In this document: piece after piece, positions 10,371 to 20,462 of the stretch
Layout of the letters: each line of letters starts with the position of its first letter
Position numbering within the stretch: position 1 is the first letter of the stretch
Assembly: GCF_900163755.1 (NCBI RefSeq)
Contig: NZ_FUKI01000156.1
Span: forward strand, 1-64,000
From: Crenothrix polyspora
GTDB taxonomy: Bacteria; Pseudomonadota; Gammaproteobacteria; Methylococcales; Methylomonadaceae
Length of the DNA: 64,000 nucleotides
Reading direction: 5' to 3'
Notes under the pieces: generated by a model
What the model was told of the DNA's origin: nothing
The model's database searches: none
What the model saw: only the letters and a program-made list of their open reading frames with translations
Position numbers and translations under genes: made by a program

Positions 10371-11119
<749 letters not shown>

Positions 11120-11146
11120 CATTACCACACAATAACTATAATAATT

Positions 11147-12436
11147 ATGTCTAAACGAAATCTTAAGCTGTTTTTCAGCTTGCTACTACTACCACAATTT
11201 GTATTTGCCGCTGAATTAAATCAAGCCAATACTGCGTGGATATTAACCTCAACAACACTTGTGTTGTTCATGACTATTCCTGGCTTATCGCTGTTTTATG
11301 CCGGCTTGGTACGCAGTAAAAACGTGTTGTCGGTGCTGATGCAATGCTTTGCCATTACTTGTTTGGTATCTATTCTTTGGCTGGCTGGTGGCTATAGCTT
11401 TATTTTTGCTAACGGCGGCGATTTACAAAAGTTTATTGGCGGTGCGTCAAAAGTATTTTTGCCAGGGATTACCACGGGCGCATTAACCGGTGATATTCCT
11501 GAAAGTGTATTCTTTATGTTTCAGATGACCTTTGCGATTATTACACCCGCGTTAATCGTTGGTGCATTTGCTGAGCGCATGAAATTTTCTGCCATGCTAT
11601 GGTTTAGTGCGTTGTGGCTAATAATTGTGTATTTGCCGGTGTGCCATTGGGTATGGGGCGGCGGCTGGTTGGCTGATTTAGGCGTAATGGATTTTGCGGG
11701 TGGTATTGTTATCCATGTTAATGCCGGTGTTGCGGCTTTAGTGTCGGCGTTGGTTATTGGTAAACGAAAAGGCTTCCCCACTACCGCTATGCCGCCACAT
11801 AATATGACGATGGTAGTTACCGGTGCGGGTATGCTGTGGGTGGGCTGGTTTGGTTTTAATGCCGGCAGTGCGTTAACATCGGACGGACGTGCGGGTATGG
11901 CAATGTTGGCTACGCATATTGGCGCTGCTTCTGGTGCATTAACTTGGATGTTTATTGAATGGTTACGTTACGGTAAGCCCAGCGTATTAGGTATAGTGAC
12001 TGGCATGGTGGCAGGATTAGGCACAATTACACCGGCATCGGGTTTTGTAGGCCCCGTGGGTGCATTAATTATTGGCGTTACTGCGGGTATCGTGTGTTTT
12101 TACGCGACACAGTTTGTTAAACGCAAATTGATCATTGATGATTCGCTAGACGTATTTCCGGTACACGGTGTGGGCGGTATTACAGGCTCATTATTGACTG
12201 GTGTATTTGCGGTAGGCAGTTTGGGGGGCATCGGTTTGGCCGACGGCGTGAGCATGGCACACCAAGTGGGCGTGCAAGCCTTGGCTGTTGTTGTTACTAT
12301 CGTGTGGAGCGCTGTGTTTAGTTATATTATTTTAAAGGCCTTGGATAGATGTATTGGCTTGCGTGTTACGGTGGATGAGGAAGTGCAAGGCCTTGATACG
12401 GTATTGCATGAAGAAACCGGCTATCTCGATTTATAA
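11147..12436 (+). CDS. amtB: Ammonium transporter
   Basis: A 429-residue polytopic protein with a cleavable-looking N-terminal signal (FSLLLLPQFVFAAELNQAN) and about 11 membrane helices, the normal Amt design. The twin pore histidines are in VIHVNAGVAALVSAL and VFPVHGVGGITG, and the signature DFAGGIVIHVNAG is complete. It carries ammonium across the inner membrane when external supply is low, and GlnK should block it when nitrogen is plentiful. It forms a two-gene operon with glnK and is followed by an intrinsic terminator. Confidence 0.97.
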   Translation: MSKRNLKLFFSLLLLPQFVFAAELNQANTAWILTSTTLVLFMTIPGLSLFYAGLVRSKNVLSVLMQCFAITCLVSILWLAGGYSFIFANGGDLQKFIGGASKVFLPGITTGALTGDIPESVFFMFQMTFAIITPALIVGAFAERMKFSAMLWFSALWLIIVYLPVCHWVWGGGWLADLGVMDFAGGIVIHVNAGVAALVSALVIGKRKGFPTTAMPPHNMTMVVTGAGMLWVGWFGFNAGSALTSDGRAGMAMLATHIGAASGALTWMFIEWLRYGKPSVLGIVTGMVAGLGTITPASGFVGPVGALIIGVTAGIVCFYATQFVKRKLIIDDSLDVFPVHGVGGITGSLLTGVFAVGSLGGIGLADGVSMAHQVGVQALAVVVTIVWSAVFSYIILKALDRCIGLRVTVDEEVQGLDTVLHEETGYLDL

Positions 12437-12464
12437 TACGAATTACACAGGGACAGTGGGCAAG

Positions 12465-12498
12465 AAGGCGGCTTTCCTACGGGGGAGCTGCCTTTTTT
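12465..12498 (+). terminator. Intrinsic terminator after amtB
   Basis: AAGGCGGCT (12465-12473) pairs with AGCTGCCTT (12486-12494) with one G-T pair, and six T residues follow at 12493-12498. It lies 28 bp after the amtB stop. Confidence 0.85.
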
Positions 12499-12528
12499 AT
12501 TTAAATGACGAAGGTGAGGCGAGACAGT

Positions 12529-15500
12529 ATGAAAATACCAAGCATAGCATCTAAAATCATCAAGATTTTCACGGTTATTATCGCGATAATTGCGCTGTAT
12601 GGATTATTGGGTTTTGTCGTACTGCCTAACATTCTCATTGCCAAACTGCCGGATATTATTTACCAGCAAACTGGCCGAAAAGCGGCTATTACTAATATTG
12701 CTTTTAATCCTTTTAATTTGCGCTGCCGTCTGCAAGATTTCAAAATGCAGGAAAAAAATGGCTCAGCGTTTATGAGTTTTAAGAGTTTTACCACCAAAAT
12801 TAACGCCTGGCAGTCCATCACGTTAAAATATTTGGCTATTGAGGAGGTCACATTAACTCAGCCGTTTGTCCATGTCGCCAGGTTAAAAAACGACGATTTT
12901 AATTTTGCTAACATGTCCAAAGGCAAGCCGGACAAAAAAAAATCTGACGGTAAAATATTTCCGATTAATATCAGCAAAATCGCCATTGTTGATGGCAAGC
13001 TATTTTGGGAAGATTATCATCTGGATAAATCTGTTCAAGAAAAGATGACTCCCATCAATCTGAGCATTGATAATTTCACCACTAACGCGGATAAGCAATC
13101 TAAGCTTGGTATCACGCTGGCATTAATGTCGGGTGGCAAACTGGACTGGAAAGGCAAGATCGGCGTTAACCCCATTACCTCGCACGGGCATATCAGCCTA
13201 GATAACATCAAGCTGCCAACCTTATTGGCGCTGGCTGCTCCGAACAAACCGGCGTTTGATTTGCACGGTACTGAACGCTTTAGCGCGGATTATACGCTGG
13301 ATTACAGTAAAGACGGCCTGAAGTTATCGTTGAGTAAAGCCAAACTTGCGTTAATTGACGTGGCATTTACTAAGCAACAACCCAGCCCAATCGCGATAGC
13401 GATTCCAAGCTTCACTTTGGCGGCGGACATTGTTGTTGACCAAGCGAAAAATCGTTTCAAGCTCACGGCTGATAAATTTAAAGTTGCCATTCAGGATTTT
13501 CAGTTTGAGCAAAAAACCAAGCAGCCGGTATTGTTAAAAACACTGGATATTACCCACGAGGCCAATATTGCGCTCAGTTTTGTCGATAAAACACTACAGT
13601 TTACAAGCAGTAAAGACAAGCTTGAGGTGCGCGAGCTATATTTTGAGCAGCAGGGCATAGCAGGTAGCGTCATTAAAATACCGCTGCTTGTTCATAAAGC
13701 GGATATTAAACTCAATAAAACCGATAAGGCTTTGCAGATCAGCACCGATAAGACCCGCTTGGATGTGCGTGATTTTAGTTTTAAACAAAAAGGTGATAAC
13801 AGTAAGTTTATTGAGATTCCGAGTCTTAGCCATCAAGCTGATATGCAATTTAATCAAACCGGCCAAGATTTGCAGATTAGCGCCAATAAAACCACGCTAG
13901 ATATTAGTAATCTTGATTTTAAAGACAATGGCGACAATAAAATGCTGCTGACAATACCCAGTTTGCGTCATGAAACCGATATTAAAGTCAGCCAGAATGA
14001 TAAAGGTTTACAGGTAAATGCTAATAAAACAAAATTAGATATAAAAAATATTGATTTTAAACGCAGTGGTAACAACAAAATGCTGGTAAAAATACCGCGT
14101 TTTAGTCACGAAACTGATATGCAATTTAATCTTGCTGACAAAATTTGGCAAATAACCACTCATAACACCAAGTTATCCAGCGGCAATATTCAGCTATCTG
14201 GTATGGATTTAGCGCCGATAATGCTTAAAATTCCAGAGCTGGCCTTGGAAACCGCTTATAAAACCGATAATAAAGATAATACGCTCAGTTTTGTCGCCAG
14301 TAAAGGTAAGTTTGACTTGCAGAAGTTGCAGTTAGACGACACTGAGCATAACACCACATTGGCTAAAGTTGATGCATTTGGTTTTAATGGCTTAGACGTT
14401 AATCTTAAAAATAAAGAGTTGCTATTAGCATCGGTCAGCGCCAAAAATGCTGACTTTAAAGCCTGGCTTAATGCCGATAAAACTATTAACTACCAGGCCT
14501 TGTTTTCAGCCCCCAAACCATCAACATCACACCACCTAACAAAGCCTGTTGTCACACGTAACAAAGCCGCAGACAGTGCTTGGAAAGTTAAAGTCAGCAA
14601 GCTGGCGTTAACTAATTTTGGCCTGGATTTTGAAGACAGAACTCTGGCAAAGCCTATTGCCATGACAGCCAGGCCTATTGATTTACAAATGAAAAATTTT
14701 ACCACCAAAACCGGCGCAGCGCTGCCTGTACAATTAAGTGTGGGTATCAATAAATCGGGTTTATTAAAGATTGCCGGTACTACCACGTTAGATCCGTTTG
14801 CTACCCAGCTGGCAGTTACTGTCAATAATCTTGCTTTGGAAAAATACCAGCCTTATCTTGATAAGTTTGCCCGCTTAGATATTATTCAGGGCAATTTGAA
14901 TATTGATGGCAAGCTTGCGGTGGCTAAAAAAACCAAGGACATGGATGTTAAGTTTAAAGGCAATACCAGTGTCGTCGATTTGGTGACGCGTGACCAGATA
15001 CTTAATAAAGATTTTGTTAAATGGGATAAGGTCAGCGTTAATGATATTGATGCCGATGTGTTGGCTAATCGCTATACTGCGGCCGCGTTAATTATGAACA
15101 AGCCTTATGCCAGGGTAACGATTAGAAAAGACAAAACCATTAATGTTAATGACATTATGGTGCCCAAGGATAAAGCCTTACCAGCCAGTAACAGTAAAGT
15201 ATCTTCCGCAAAAGCTACAACCACCGCCAGCAAAAAAACCTATTTTAAATTGAACACAGTAAAAATCATTGATGGCGCATCTGATTTCTCAGATCTTTCT
15301 TTACTTATACCGTTTTTCGCCCCCATTAAAGAGCTAAATGGCGGAGCTAATGATATTTCATCGGAACAAAACTCGAAAATTACCGTTGTGCTGGTAGGTA
15401 ATACCTTTGAATTGTCGCCGGTAAAAATCAAAGGTTCGGTCAGCCCGTATTTGGGTAATTTCGATATCGATATGAATTTTGACGGTATGCCGATGCCACT

Positions 15501-16443
15501 GGTATCACCGTATATGGTGCAATTTGCCGGTTACAAAGTGGAGAAAGGCAAGCTATCGCTGGGGCTAAAATACGCGATTGAAAAAAAGCAACTTACGGCT
15601 TCCAATAGCATCTTGATCGATCAGCTGGAATTGGGTGAAAAAGTTGAGAATCCCGATGCAGTGTCTTTGCCACTGGAGCTGGCTGTTACTTTATTAAAAG
15701 ATTCTGACGGTAAAATAAAAATTGATGTGCCGCTAACCGGTAGCTTGGAAGATCCACAATTCAGCATTGGTAGTATTATCGGCGATGCTTTGTTTAATGT
15801 GTTGACTAAAATTATCACTTCGCCTTTTAAATTTATCGCAGGGCTTGCAAACAGTGACGCAGATTTAAGTGTGATTAATTTTACCGCAGGTGCGAGCGTA
15901 TTAAGCGCTGAACAAATCCAAAAATTAGATGACATCGCTAAAGCCTTGAAAGATCGTCCTGCTTTAAATATTGAAGTTAAAGGTGCAGCTTTCCAGGAAC
16001 AAGACTGGCCGGTGCTACGTGATGAGGCCTTGCATGAACAGCTACAGCGGCTTAAAGCCGGTGAGATCAACAAAGACAACGATAAAAAAGTTCGTTCGGA
16101 ATATGTGTATTTGTCCGCCGATGATTATAATCGTTTACTGGTCGATGTGTTTATTATGCAATACCCAAAGCTGGCCAAAAAATCACTTTTTGGTAAACCA
16201 ATTCTGATTGGTAATGAAGAAGGCGATTTTTATGCGTTTGCTAAAAAGAAAATGTCAGAAACTTTAGTTCCCGATCTTAAGCGCTTAAACGATCTGGCCA
16301 CTGATCGTGCCGGAGCTATCGCTAAACATTTAGTGCAAAAAGCCGGTATACCCAATGAGCGCATTTTTATTTTGGATACCGTGGTCGATCCTGAGCGTAC
16401 TGGAAAAGACATTACCAGTCAGTTATCGTTAAAAACCAATTAG
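12529..16443 (+). CDS. Very large DUF748/AsmA-like envelope protein with 46-residue repeats
   Basis: The 1304-residue product has one N-terminal membrane helix (FTVIIAIIALYGLLGFVVLP) and a long beta-rich periplasmic body like DUF748 and other AsmA-clan proteins. Residues 280-647 form eight consecutive units of exactly 46 residues (pattern F-x-G/N...IPSLSHETD...LQI-A-KTKLDI). The next part (from about WKVKVSKLALTNFGLDFEDR) is typical DUF748, and the C-terminus resembles an OmpA-like domain (INFTAGASVLSAEQIQKL, DRAGAIAKHLV). Related AsmA-clan proteins such as YhdP and TamB bridge the two membranes with a hydrophobic groove and move phospholipid; a similar role is inference here. Start 12529 is preferred over 12505 because AGGTGAGG lies just upstream of it. 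It follows the amtB terminator. Confidence 0.85.
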   Translation: MKIPSIASKIIKIFTVIIAIIALYGLLGFVVLPNILIAKLPDIIYQQTGRKAAITNIAFNPFNLRCRLQDFKMQEKNGSAFMSFKSFTTKINAWQSITLKYLAIEEVTLTQPFVHVARLKNDDFNFANMSKGKPDKKKSDGKIFPINISKIAIVDGKLFWEDYHLDKSVQEKMTPINLSIDNFTTNADKQSKLGITLALMSGGKLDWKGKIGVNPITSHGHISLDNIKLPTLLALAAPNKPAFDLHGTERFSADYTLDYSKDGLKLSLSKAKLALIDVAFTKQQPSPIAIAIPSFTLAADIVVDQAKNRFKLTADKFKVAIQDFQFEQKTKQPVLLKTLDITHEANIALSFVDKTLQFTSSKDKLEVRELYFEQQGIAGSVIKIPLLVHKADIKLNKTDKALQISTDKTRLDVRDFSFKQKGDNSKFIEIPSLSHQADMQFNQTGQDLQISANKTTLDISNLDFKDNGDNKMLLTIPSLRHETDIKVSQNDKGLQVNANKTKLDIKNIDFKRSGNNKMLVKIPRFSHETDMQFNLADKIWQITTHNTKLSSGNIQLSGMDLAPIMLKIPELALETAYKTDNKDNTLSFVASKGKFDLQKLQLDDTEHNTTLAKVDAFGFNGLDVNLKNKELLLASVSAKNADFKAWLNADKTINYQALFSAPKPSTSHHLTKPVVTRNKAADSAWKVKVSKLALTNFGLDFEDRTLAKPIAMTARPIDLQMKNFTTKTGAALPVQLSVGINKSGLLKIAGTTTLDPFATQLAVTVNNLALEKYQPYLDKFARLDIIQGNLNIDGKLAVAKKTKDMDVKFKGNTSVVDLVTRDQILNKDFVKWDKVSVNDIDADVLANRYTAAALIMNKPYARVTIRKDKTINVNDIMVPKDKALPASNSKVSSAKATTTASKKTYFKLNTVKIIDGASDFSDLSLLIPFFAPIKELNGGANDISSEQNSKITVVLVGNTFELSPVKIKGSVSPYLGNFDIDMNFDGMPMPLVSPYMVQFAGYKVEKGKLSLGLKYAIEKKQLTASNSILIDQLELGEKVENPDAVSLPLELAVTLLKDSDGKIKIDVPLTGSLEDPQFSIGSIIGDALFNVLTKIITSPFKFIAGLANSDADLSVINFTAGASVLSAEQIQKLDDIAKALKDRPALNIEVKGAAFQEQDWPVLRDEALHEQLQRLKAGEINKDNDKKVRSEYVYLSADDYNRLLVDVFIMQYPKLAKKSLFGKPILIGNEEGDFYAFAKKKMSETLVPDLKRLNDLATDRAGAIAKHLVQKAGIPNERIFILDTVVDPERTGKDITSQLSLKTN
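13366..14469 (+). repeat. Eight tandem 138-bp coding units inside the DUF748 gene
   Basis: Eight units of exactly 138 bp (46 codons), in frame and without gaps. Units 3 to 6 are clearly alike in protein (FKQKGDNSKF, FKDNGDNKML, FKRSGNNKML; IPSLSHQAD, IPSLRHETD, IPRFSHETD), while units 1, 2, 7 and 8 keep only the hydrophobic pattern and the length. DNA identity between units is low, so this is an old expansion. Confidence 0.85.
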
Positions 16444-16680
16444 TCATTTTATCGAAGCTGATTATGAATTGCTAAGATAGTGGGTGGTCGGTTTAAGCAA
16501 GAACTGGCATCATTATTAAGAGATTAGTAAATCCCTGATGTCTTTGGTTATTTAAAGCTTACCTCCATCGTTAGCTTCTGGTATATTCAAGCCGCAGCAA
16601 TTAGCCTGCGGACTAACTAACGCCAGCTTATTGCAAAGCAAATGAATAATAAAAATTAATTTACGAGGTGGAGAGCCGTT

Positions 16681-17343
16681 ATGATTGAAGGGTTATTTGT
16701 AATAACTACTGTATTTGTTTCTTACGTGGTCTATCAGATTGTTAACGAACCAAAAGCGACTAATATTTCCGAAGAACCGCAGTCTGTTAACGAAGAAACT
16801 GCTTCGGTAACAGAGCAATCAGCTGTAGCAGTTGAGCCAGCTGTAGAAGCTGAACCGGAAGCCGTTGCTGTTGTAGAAGCGACTGCTGAAGAAGCGCCTG
16901 TGGAAGCCGTTGCTGAAGAAACTCCCGTTGCTGAAGAAGCGCCTGTGGAAGCCGTTGTTGAAGAAACTCCTGCTGCTGAAGAAGCGCCTGTGGAAGCCGT
17001 TGTTGAAGAAACTCCTGTTGCTGAAGAAGCGCCTGTGGAAGCCGTTGTTGAAGAAACTCCTGTTGCTGAAGAAGCGCCAACTGCTGAAGCATCTGTGGCT
17101 GAATCAGTAGAGTCAATCGAGCAAAATACGCCTAAAGTTGCGGGTATAAAAAATCCAAAAACCGGCGAAGTGGTTATTGTGTATAACAATTATCGTTTTG
17201 CTAAACGCTGGATAAAAGAAGCGTTAGTGAGTGAAGGTTTGTTGAAAAAAATCTATAAAAATAATGAGCTAAATGCTGATGTTGAAATAAAAATAAAAGC
17301 AGCAATAGCCACGCTTGAAACTCTGGATCAATATCGCGTTTAA
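16681..17343 (+). CDS. Membrane-anchored acidic protein with 15-residue tandem repeats, function unknown
   Basis: The 220-residue protein begins with one hydrophobic helix (LFVITTVFVSYVVYQIV), continues as an Ala/Glu/Val/Pro-rich acidic stalk with four tandem 15-residue units (EAPVEAVVEETPVAE), and ends in a compact basic domain of about 68 residues (NPKTGEVVIVYNNYRFAKRW, EALVSEGLLKKIY). I do not recognise the end domain. The design suggests a small globular domain held away from the inner membrane by an extended linker. A strong ribosome site (GAGGTGGAG) precedes the ATG. It is monocistronic, convergent with pilR, with a hairpin in the short gap. Confidence 0.7.
   Translation: MIEGLFVITTVFVSYVVYQIVNEPKATNISEEPQSVNEETASVTEQSAVAVEPAVEAEPEAVAVVEATAEEAPVEAVAEETPVAEEAPVEAVVEETPAAEEAPVEAVVEETPVAEEAPVEAVVEETPVAEEAPTAEASVAESVESIEQNTPKVAGIKNPKTGEVVIVYNNYRFAKRWIKEALVSEGLLKKIYKNNELNADVEIKIKAAIATLETLDQYRV
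16891..17070 (+). repeat. Four tandem 45-bp coding repeats
   Basis: Units start at 16891, 16936, 16981 and 17026, each beginning GAAGCGCCTGTGGAAGCCGT. They differ at only a few bases, so copy number has probably changed recently by slippage or recombination. A broken fifth start follows at 17071. Confidence 0.9.
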
Positions 17344-17354
17344 GATAACTGCCT

Positions 17355-17378
17355 AACCAGCAGAGCTTTCTGCTGGTT
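17355..17378. terminator. Bidirectional terminator hairpin between convergent genes
   Basis: A perfect 10-bp stem (AACCAGCAGA with TCTGCTGGTT) and a 4-nt loop occupy the 42-bp gap between the repeat protein and pilR, which run toward each other. U-tracts are weak. Confidence 0.6.
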
Positions 17379-17385
17379 AATCAGG

Positions 17386-18723
17386 TTAATCATCGTCTAG
17401 GCCTAGTTTTTTCAAGCGGTATCGAAACGATCGAAATGACAGTCCTAATTGCTTGGCAGCGGCGGTTTTATTCCATCTATTTTCTTCCAAAGCTTGCATA
17501 ATGGCATTTTTTTCAATCTCTTCCAGATAATCCTCAATAGAGCCAAGCGATGGATCATATTGCGATGAATCCACTGAGTTTTTAATGCCAATCGGCAAAT
17601 TTAAATCATCCACCTCAATATACTTGCCATCATAAAGCGCTAAAGCTCTTTCTAAAATGTTTTCTAATTCTCTGACATTACCAGGAAAACTGTAGTTTTC
17701 TAATGCGGTTAATGCCGCTTTCGAGACAGAAGCCGTATTATCACCGGTTAATTTAGCCAAAATATGGGTTGTTAACACCGGAATATCAGTCACTCTTTCA
17801 CGCAGTGCGGGTACATGCAGATCAATGACATTAATACGGTAGTATAAATCTTGTCTGAAAGTCCCTGTTTGCACCATATCAGCTAAGTTTTTGTGGGTTG
17901 CACTCAGTAAACGCACATCGACAGGAATTTCTAACTGGTCACCTACGGGGCGTACTTTCTTCTCTTGAATGGCGCGTAATAATTTCACTTGCAGAGACTG
18001 TGGTAAATCTGCAATTTCATCCAGAAATAAAGTACCGCCTTCGGCTGCTTGGAACAAGCCTTTTTTATCACTGACCGCACCGGTAAAACTGCCTTTTTTA
18101 TGGCCAAAAAATTCGCTCTCCATCAGCTCCAAGGGGATAGCCCCGCAATTGATGGCCACAAAGGGCTGGTCGCTACGTGGACTTTGCTGATGAATTAATC
18201 GTGCTACCAATTCTTTACCAGAACCGGATTCACCACGAATATAAACCGGCGCTTGGCTACGGGCAAGCTTATCTATCTTGGCACGAATTTCCCGCATCGC
18301 CGGCGATTCCCCTAACAGTAAATGCCGGGTGCGCCGATCTTTACCCAGTGATTGTTCAGAAATTTTTAGCGCACCGCTGATAATTTGCCGCAATGCGGGC
18401 AAATCCACCGGTTTAGAAATAAAATCAAACGCACCTTTTTTCATAGCTAAAATAGCCATATCAATGCTACCGTGCGCGGTAATCACCGCAACAGGTATTG
18501 GTTTTTGCATGATTTGTATGTAATCAACAATTTCAAGCCCACTGCCATCCGGCAAACGCATATCTGTTAAACATAAATCTATTGATTTATTCATCAACAG
18601 ATCTTTGGCTTTACTGACGTTTTCAGCACAATAGGTTTCAATAGACATCCGGTTTAAGGTGATTTCTAATAACTCACGAATATCCGGTTCATCATCAATA
18701 ATTAAAACGCGGGGTTTACTCAT
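17386..18723 (-). CDS. pilR: Sigma-54-dependent response regulator PilR
   Basis: A 445-residue NtrC-family activator. It has a receiver domain (IIDDEPDIRELLE, with the phosphorylated Asp in CLTDMRLPDGSG), an AAA+ domain with Walker A GESGSGKE and the sigma-54 contact loop GSFTGA, and a Fis-type helix-turn-helix (NKTAAAKQLGLSFRSFRYRL). PilR activates the type IV pilin promoter through sigma-54 in pseudomonads. The adjacent six-helix kinase supports PilR over other NtrC homologues. No pilA is in this window. The ATG overlaps the pilS stop by 4 bp (ATGA). Confidence 0.92.
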   Translation of the reverse strand: MSKPRVLIIDDEPDIRELLEITLNRMSIETYCAENVSKAKDLLMNKSIDLCLTDMRLPDGSGLEIVDYIQIMQKPIPVAVITAHGSIDMAILAMKKGAFDFISKPVDLPALRQIISGALKISEQSLGKDRRTRHLLLGESPAMREIRAKIDKLARSQAPVYIRGESGSGKELVARLIHQQSPRSDQPFVAINCGAIPLELMESEFFGHKKGSFTGAVSDKKGLFQAAEGGTLFLDEIADLPQSLQVKLLRAIQEKKVRPVGDQLEIPVDVRLLSATHKNLADMVQTGTFRQDLYYRINVIDLHVPALRERVTDIPVLTTHILAKLTGDNTASVSKAALTALENYSFPGNVRELENILERALALYDGKYIEVDDLNLPIGIKNSVDSSQYDPSLGSIEDYLEEIEKNAIMQALEENRWNKTAAAKQLGLSFRSFRYRLKKLGLDDD

Positions 18724-20348
18724 ATTGCAATCCTTATATCATTGGCATCCATTAAAAATAATCTAAAGCAACTGTGGTGATCGCTGGTCAAATAATAGCG
18801 CAAGGTGGCCTGATTGAGCTCAGCCAATTCCTTGGAAATATACAAGCCTAAGCCAGTGCCGCTAGACGAGGTGGTAAAAAAAGGTTCAAATAATCGTGCA
18901 ATATGCGCATCACTTACACCTGGGCCTTGGTCGATAATTTCTAAACACGGTGCTTGCTGGTAAATATAAACCCGTAAGGTCACTACACCGTTTTCTGGCG
19001 TGCCGTATTTAAGCGCATTACGGCATAAATTATCCATAATTTGCTTTAAGTGCCCAGGATCCATATAGATAGTCAAGGGCTCTTTGGCCAGTACCAGCTG
19101 AAAAGAGCGCATGTCAGCATTATGCTCTTCAATAAAATGTGCCAAATAGTCTTGCAGCCAGGTTTGCAAATTAATCGCGTCGCGCCTAGTAGGGCCTCTG
19201 CGTGAAAGTTGCAGTATGTCTTCAATAATGCTGTTGACGCGACCAGAGTGAGTTTGAATAATTTCTAATAAACGCAGATCGGGTTTGGTTAAGTCGGGAT
19301 TTTCAGACAACAGTTGTCCGGCATGGCTGATAGCGCCTAAGGGGTTACGAATTTCATGGGCAATGCTGGCGGTTAGTTGGCCTAATGACGCTAATTTGCT
19401 TTGTTGAACGCGTTGATTGTAAAGTGCCATGTCTTCAAAAGTGACCAAATAATAAATACCACCGGCTGTTGGTAATACGGTAAAGCGCACATGCAGCTCT
19501 AATTGACTGGGCAGTTTGAGCAGAATAAAATCCTGCTTGGTATCACGTAACCAGTTTTCAAAAGCCTGTGCCAATACATCGGATATATCGTGTAATTTTT
19601 TAGGTTTTATCAGCGTATGGCTTAGCTTTAGTGCTGCGTTATTGGCCATCTCAATGGATTTTTCTTGATTGACAATGACAATGCCCGATTGCAAGTTTTC
19701 AATAATATAGCGATTGAGTTCTTCCAAATTAACAATGATTTTTTGCTGCCGGTTGGCAATTTTTAGCATATGCTCGCTGCGATTGGCCAACACAAACGAT
19801 AATAAGGCAATCGCAAAAAAAGATGCCCCCAACATACCTGCGCTGGTATAAGCCGTATTAAAAAAACTGTGTGTGACAGACGCGTAAACTTGTTCAGCCA
19901 AAACCGCAAGGCTAGCCATAGAGGCAAACACTAAAGCACAGCGGCCGCCCACCAGTAAGCCACCGGCAGCAATTGATACGGCTAATAAAATGCCTACACC
20001 ACTACTAAGACCACCGCACGCGTGCATGACTAAGGTTAAAATACCAATGTCACTAAAAATAACCCATTGCGCTTGTGCGCTATAGCCTATAGGTCGCCAG
20101 AAAATAAAAATAATCGATAAAACACTAACGGCAAAATAGCTGTGCATACTGTAGGCATACACGTTTGCATCATAAGATCCTAGAAAAGAAGGCCCTGAAT
20201 GCGTATAAAACAAGGCAATCAGTGCCGCCGCCAGCATGAGGCGATAGCCTGAATAAACCTTCAACAATGTCCATGCTTGATCCGCAGGAATGCCGTAACC
20301 CGTAGAGAAGGGGCAAGGGAAAATAATGTCGGTGTTATTATGATGCAT
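18720..20348 (-). CDS. pilS: Sensor histidine kinase PilS
   Basis: The 542-residue protein has six N-terminal membrane helices (from LMLAAALIALFYTH to GASFFAIALLSFVLA), a PAS-like segment, a HisKA domain with the phosphoacceptor H-box SIAHEIRNPLGAISHAG, and an ATPase domain (NLCRNALKYG, DQGPGV, GTGLGLYISKELA). Six helices without a periplasmic sensor domain are the PilS design. It should phosphorylate PilR. The upstream 114 bp is shared with the divergent sucC gene. The last codons overlap pilR, indicating translational coupling. Confidence 0.9.
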   Translation of the reverse strand: MHHNNTDIIFPCPFSTGYGIPADQAWTLLKVYSGYRLMLAAALIALFYTHSGPSFLGSYDANVYAYSMHSYFAVSVLSIIFIFWRPIGYSAQAQWVIFSDIGILTLVMHACGGLSSGVGILLAVSIAAGGLLVGGRCALVFASMASLAVLAEQVYASVTHSFFNTAYTSAGMLGASFFAIALLSFVLANRSEHMLKIANRQQKIIVNLEELNRYIIENLQSGIVIVNQEKSIEMANNAALKLSHTLIKPKKLHDISDVLAQAFENWLRDTKQDFILLKLPSQLELHVRFTVLPTAGGIYYLVTFEDMALYNQRVQQSKLASLGQLTASIAHEIRNPLGAISHAGQLLSENPDLTKPDLRLLEIIQTHSGRVNSIIEDILQLSRRGPTRRDAINLQTWLQDYLAHFIEEHNADMRSFQLVLAKEPLTIYMDPGHLKQIMDNLCRNALKYGTPENGVVTLRVYIYQQAPCLEIIDQGPGVSDAHIARLFEPFFTTSSSGTGLGLYISKELAELNQATLRYYLTSDHHSCFRLFLMDANDIRIAI

Positions 20349-20462
20349 GATTTTTTAAGATAGCGTTTTTCGGCGACTTGGTTAGAATAGTCAGAACCCT
20401 GCTGTTAAGCATAGCAGCGATACAAAAACCCGCCGATTTTTAACGACCTATCAGGAGTGTCA

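Noticed and set aside
16734-17189. Ser/Thr/Ala-rich and Gln/Leu-rich open frames opposite the 45-bp repeats
   Set aside because: Their repeats follow from the repeated DNA of the plus-strand gene, which has the ribosome site and signal-like helix.
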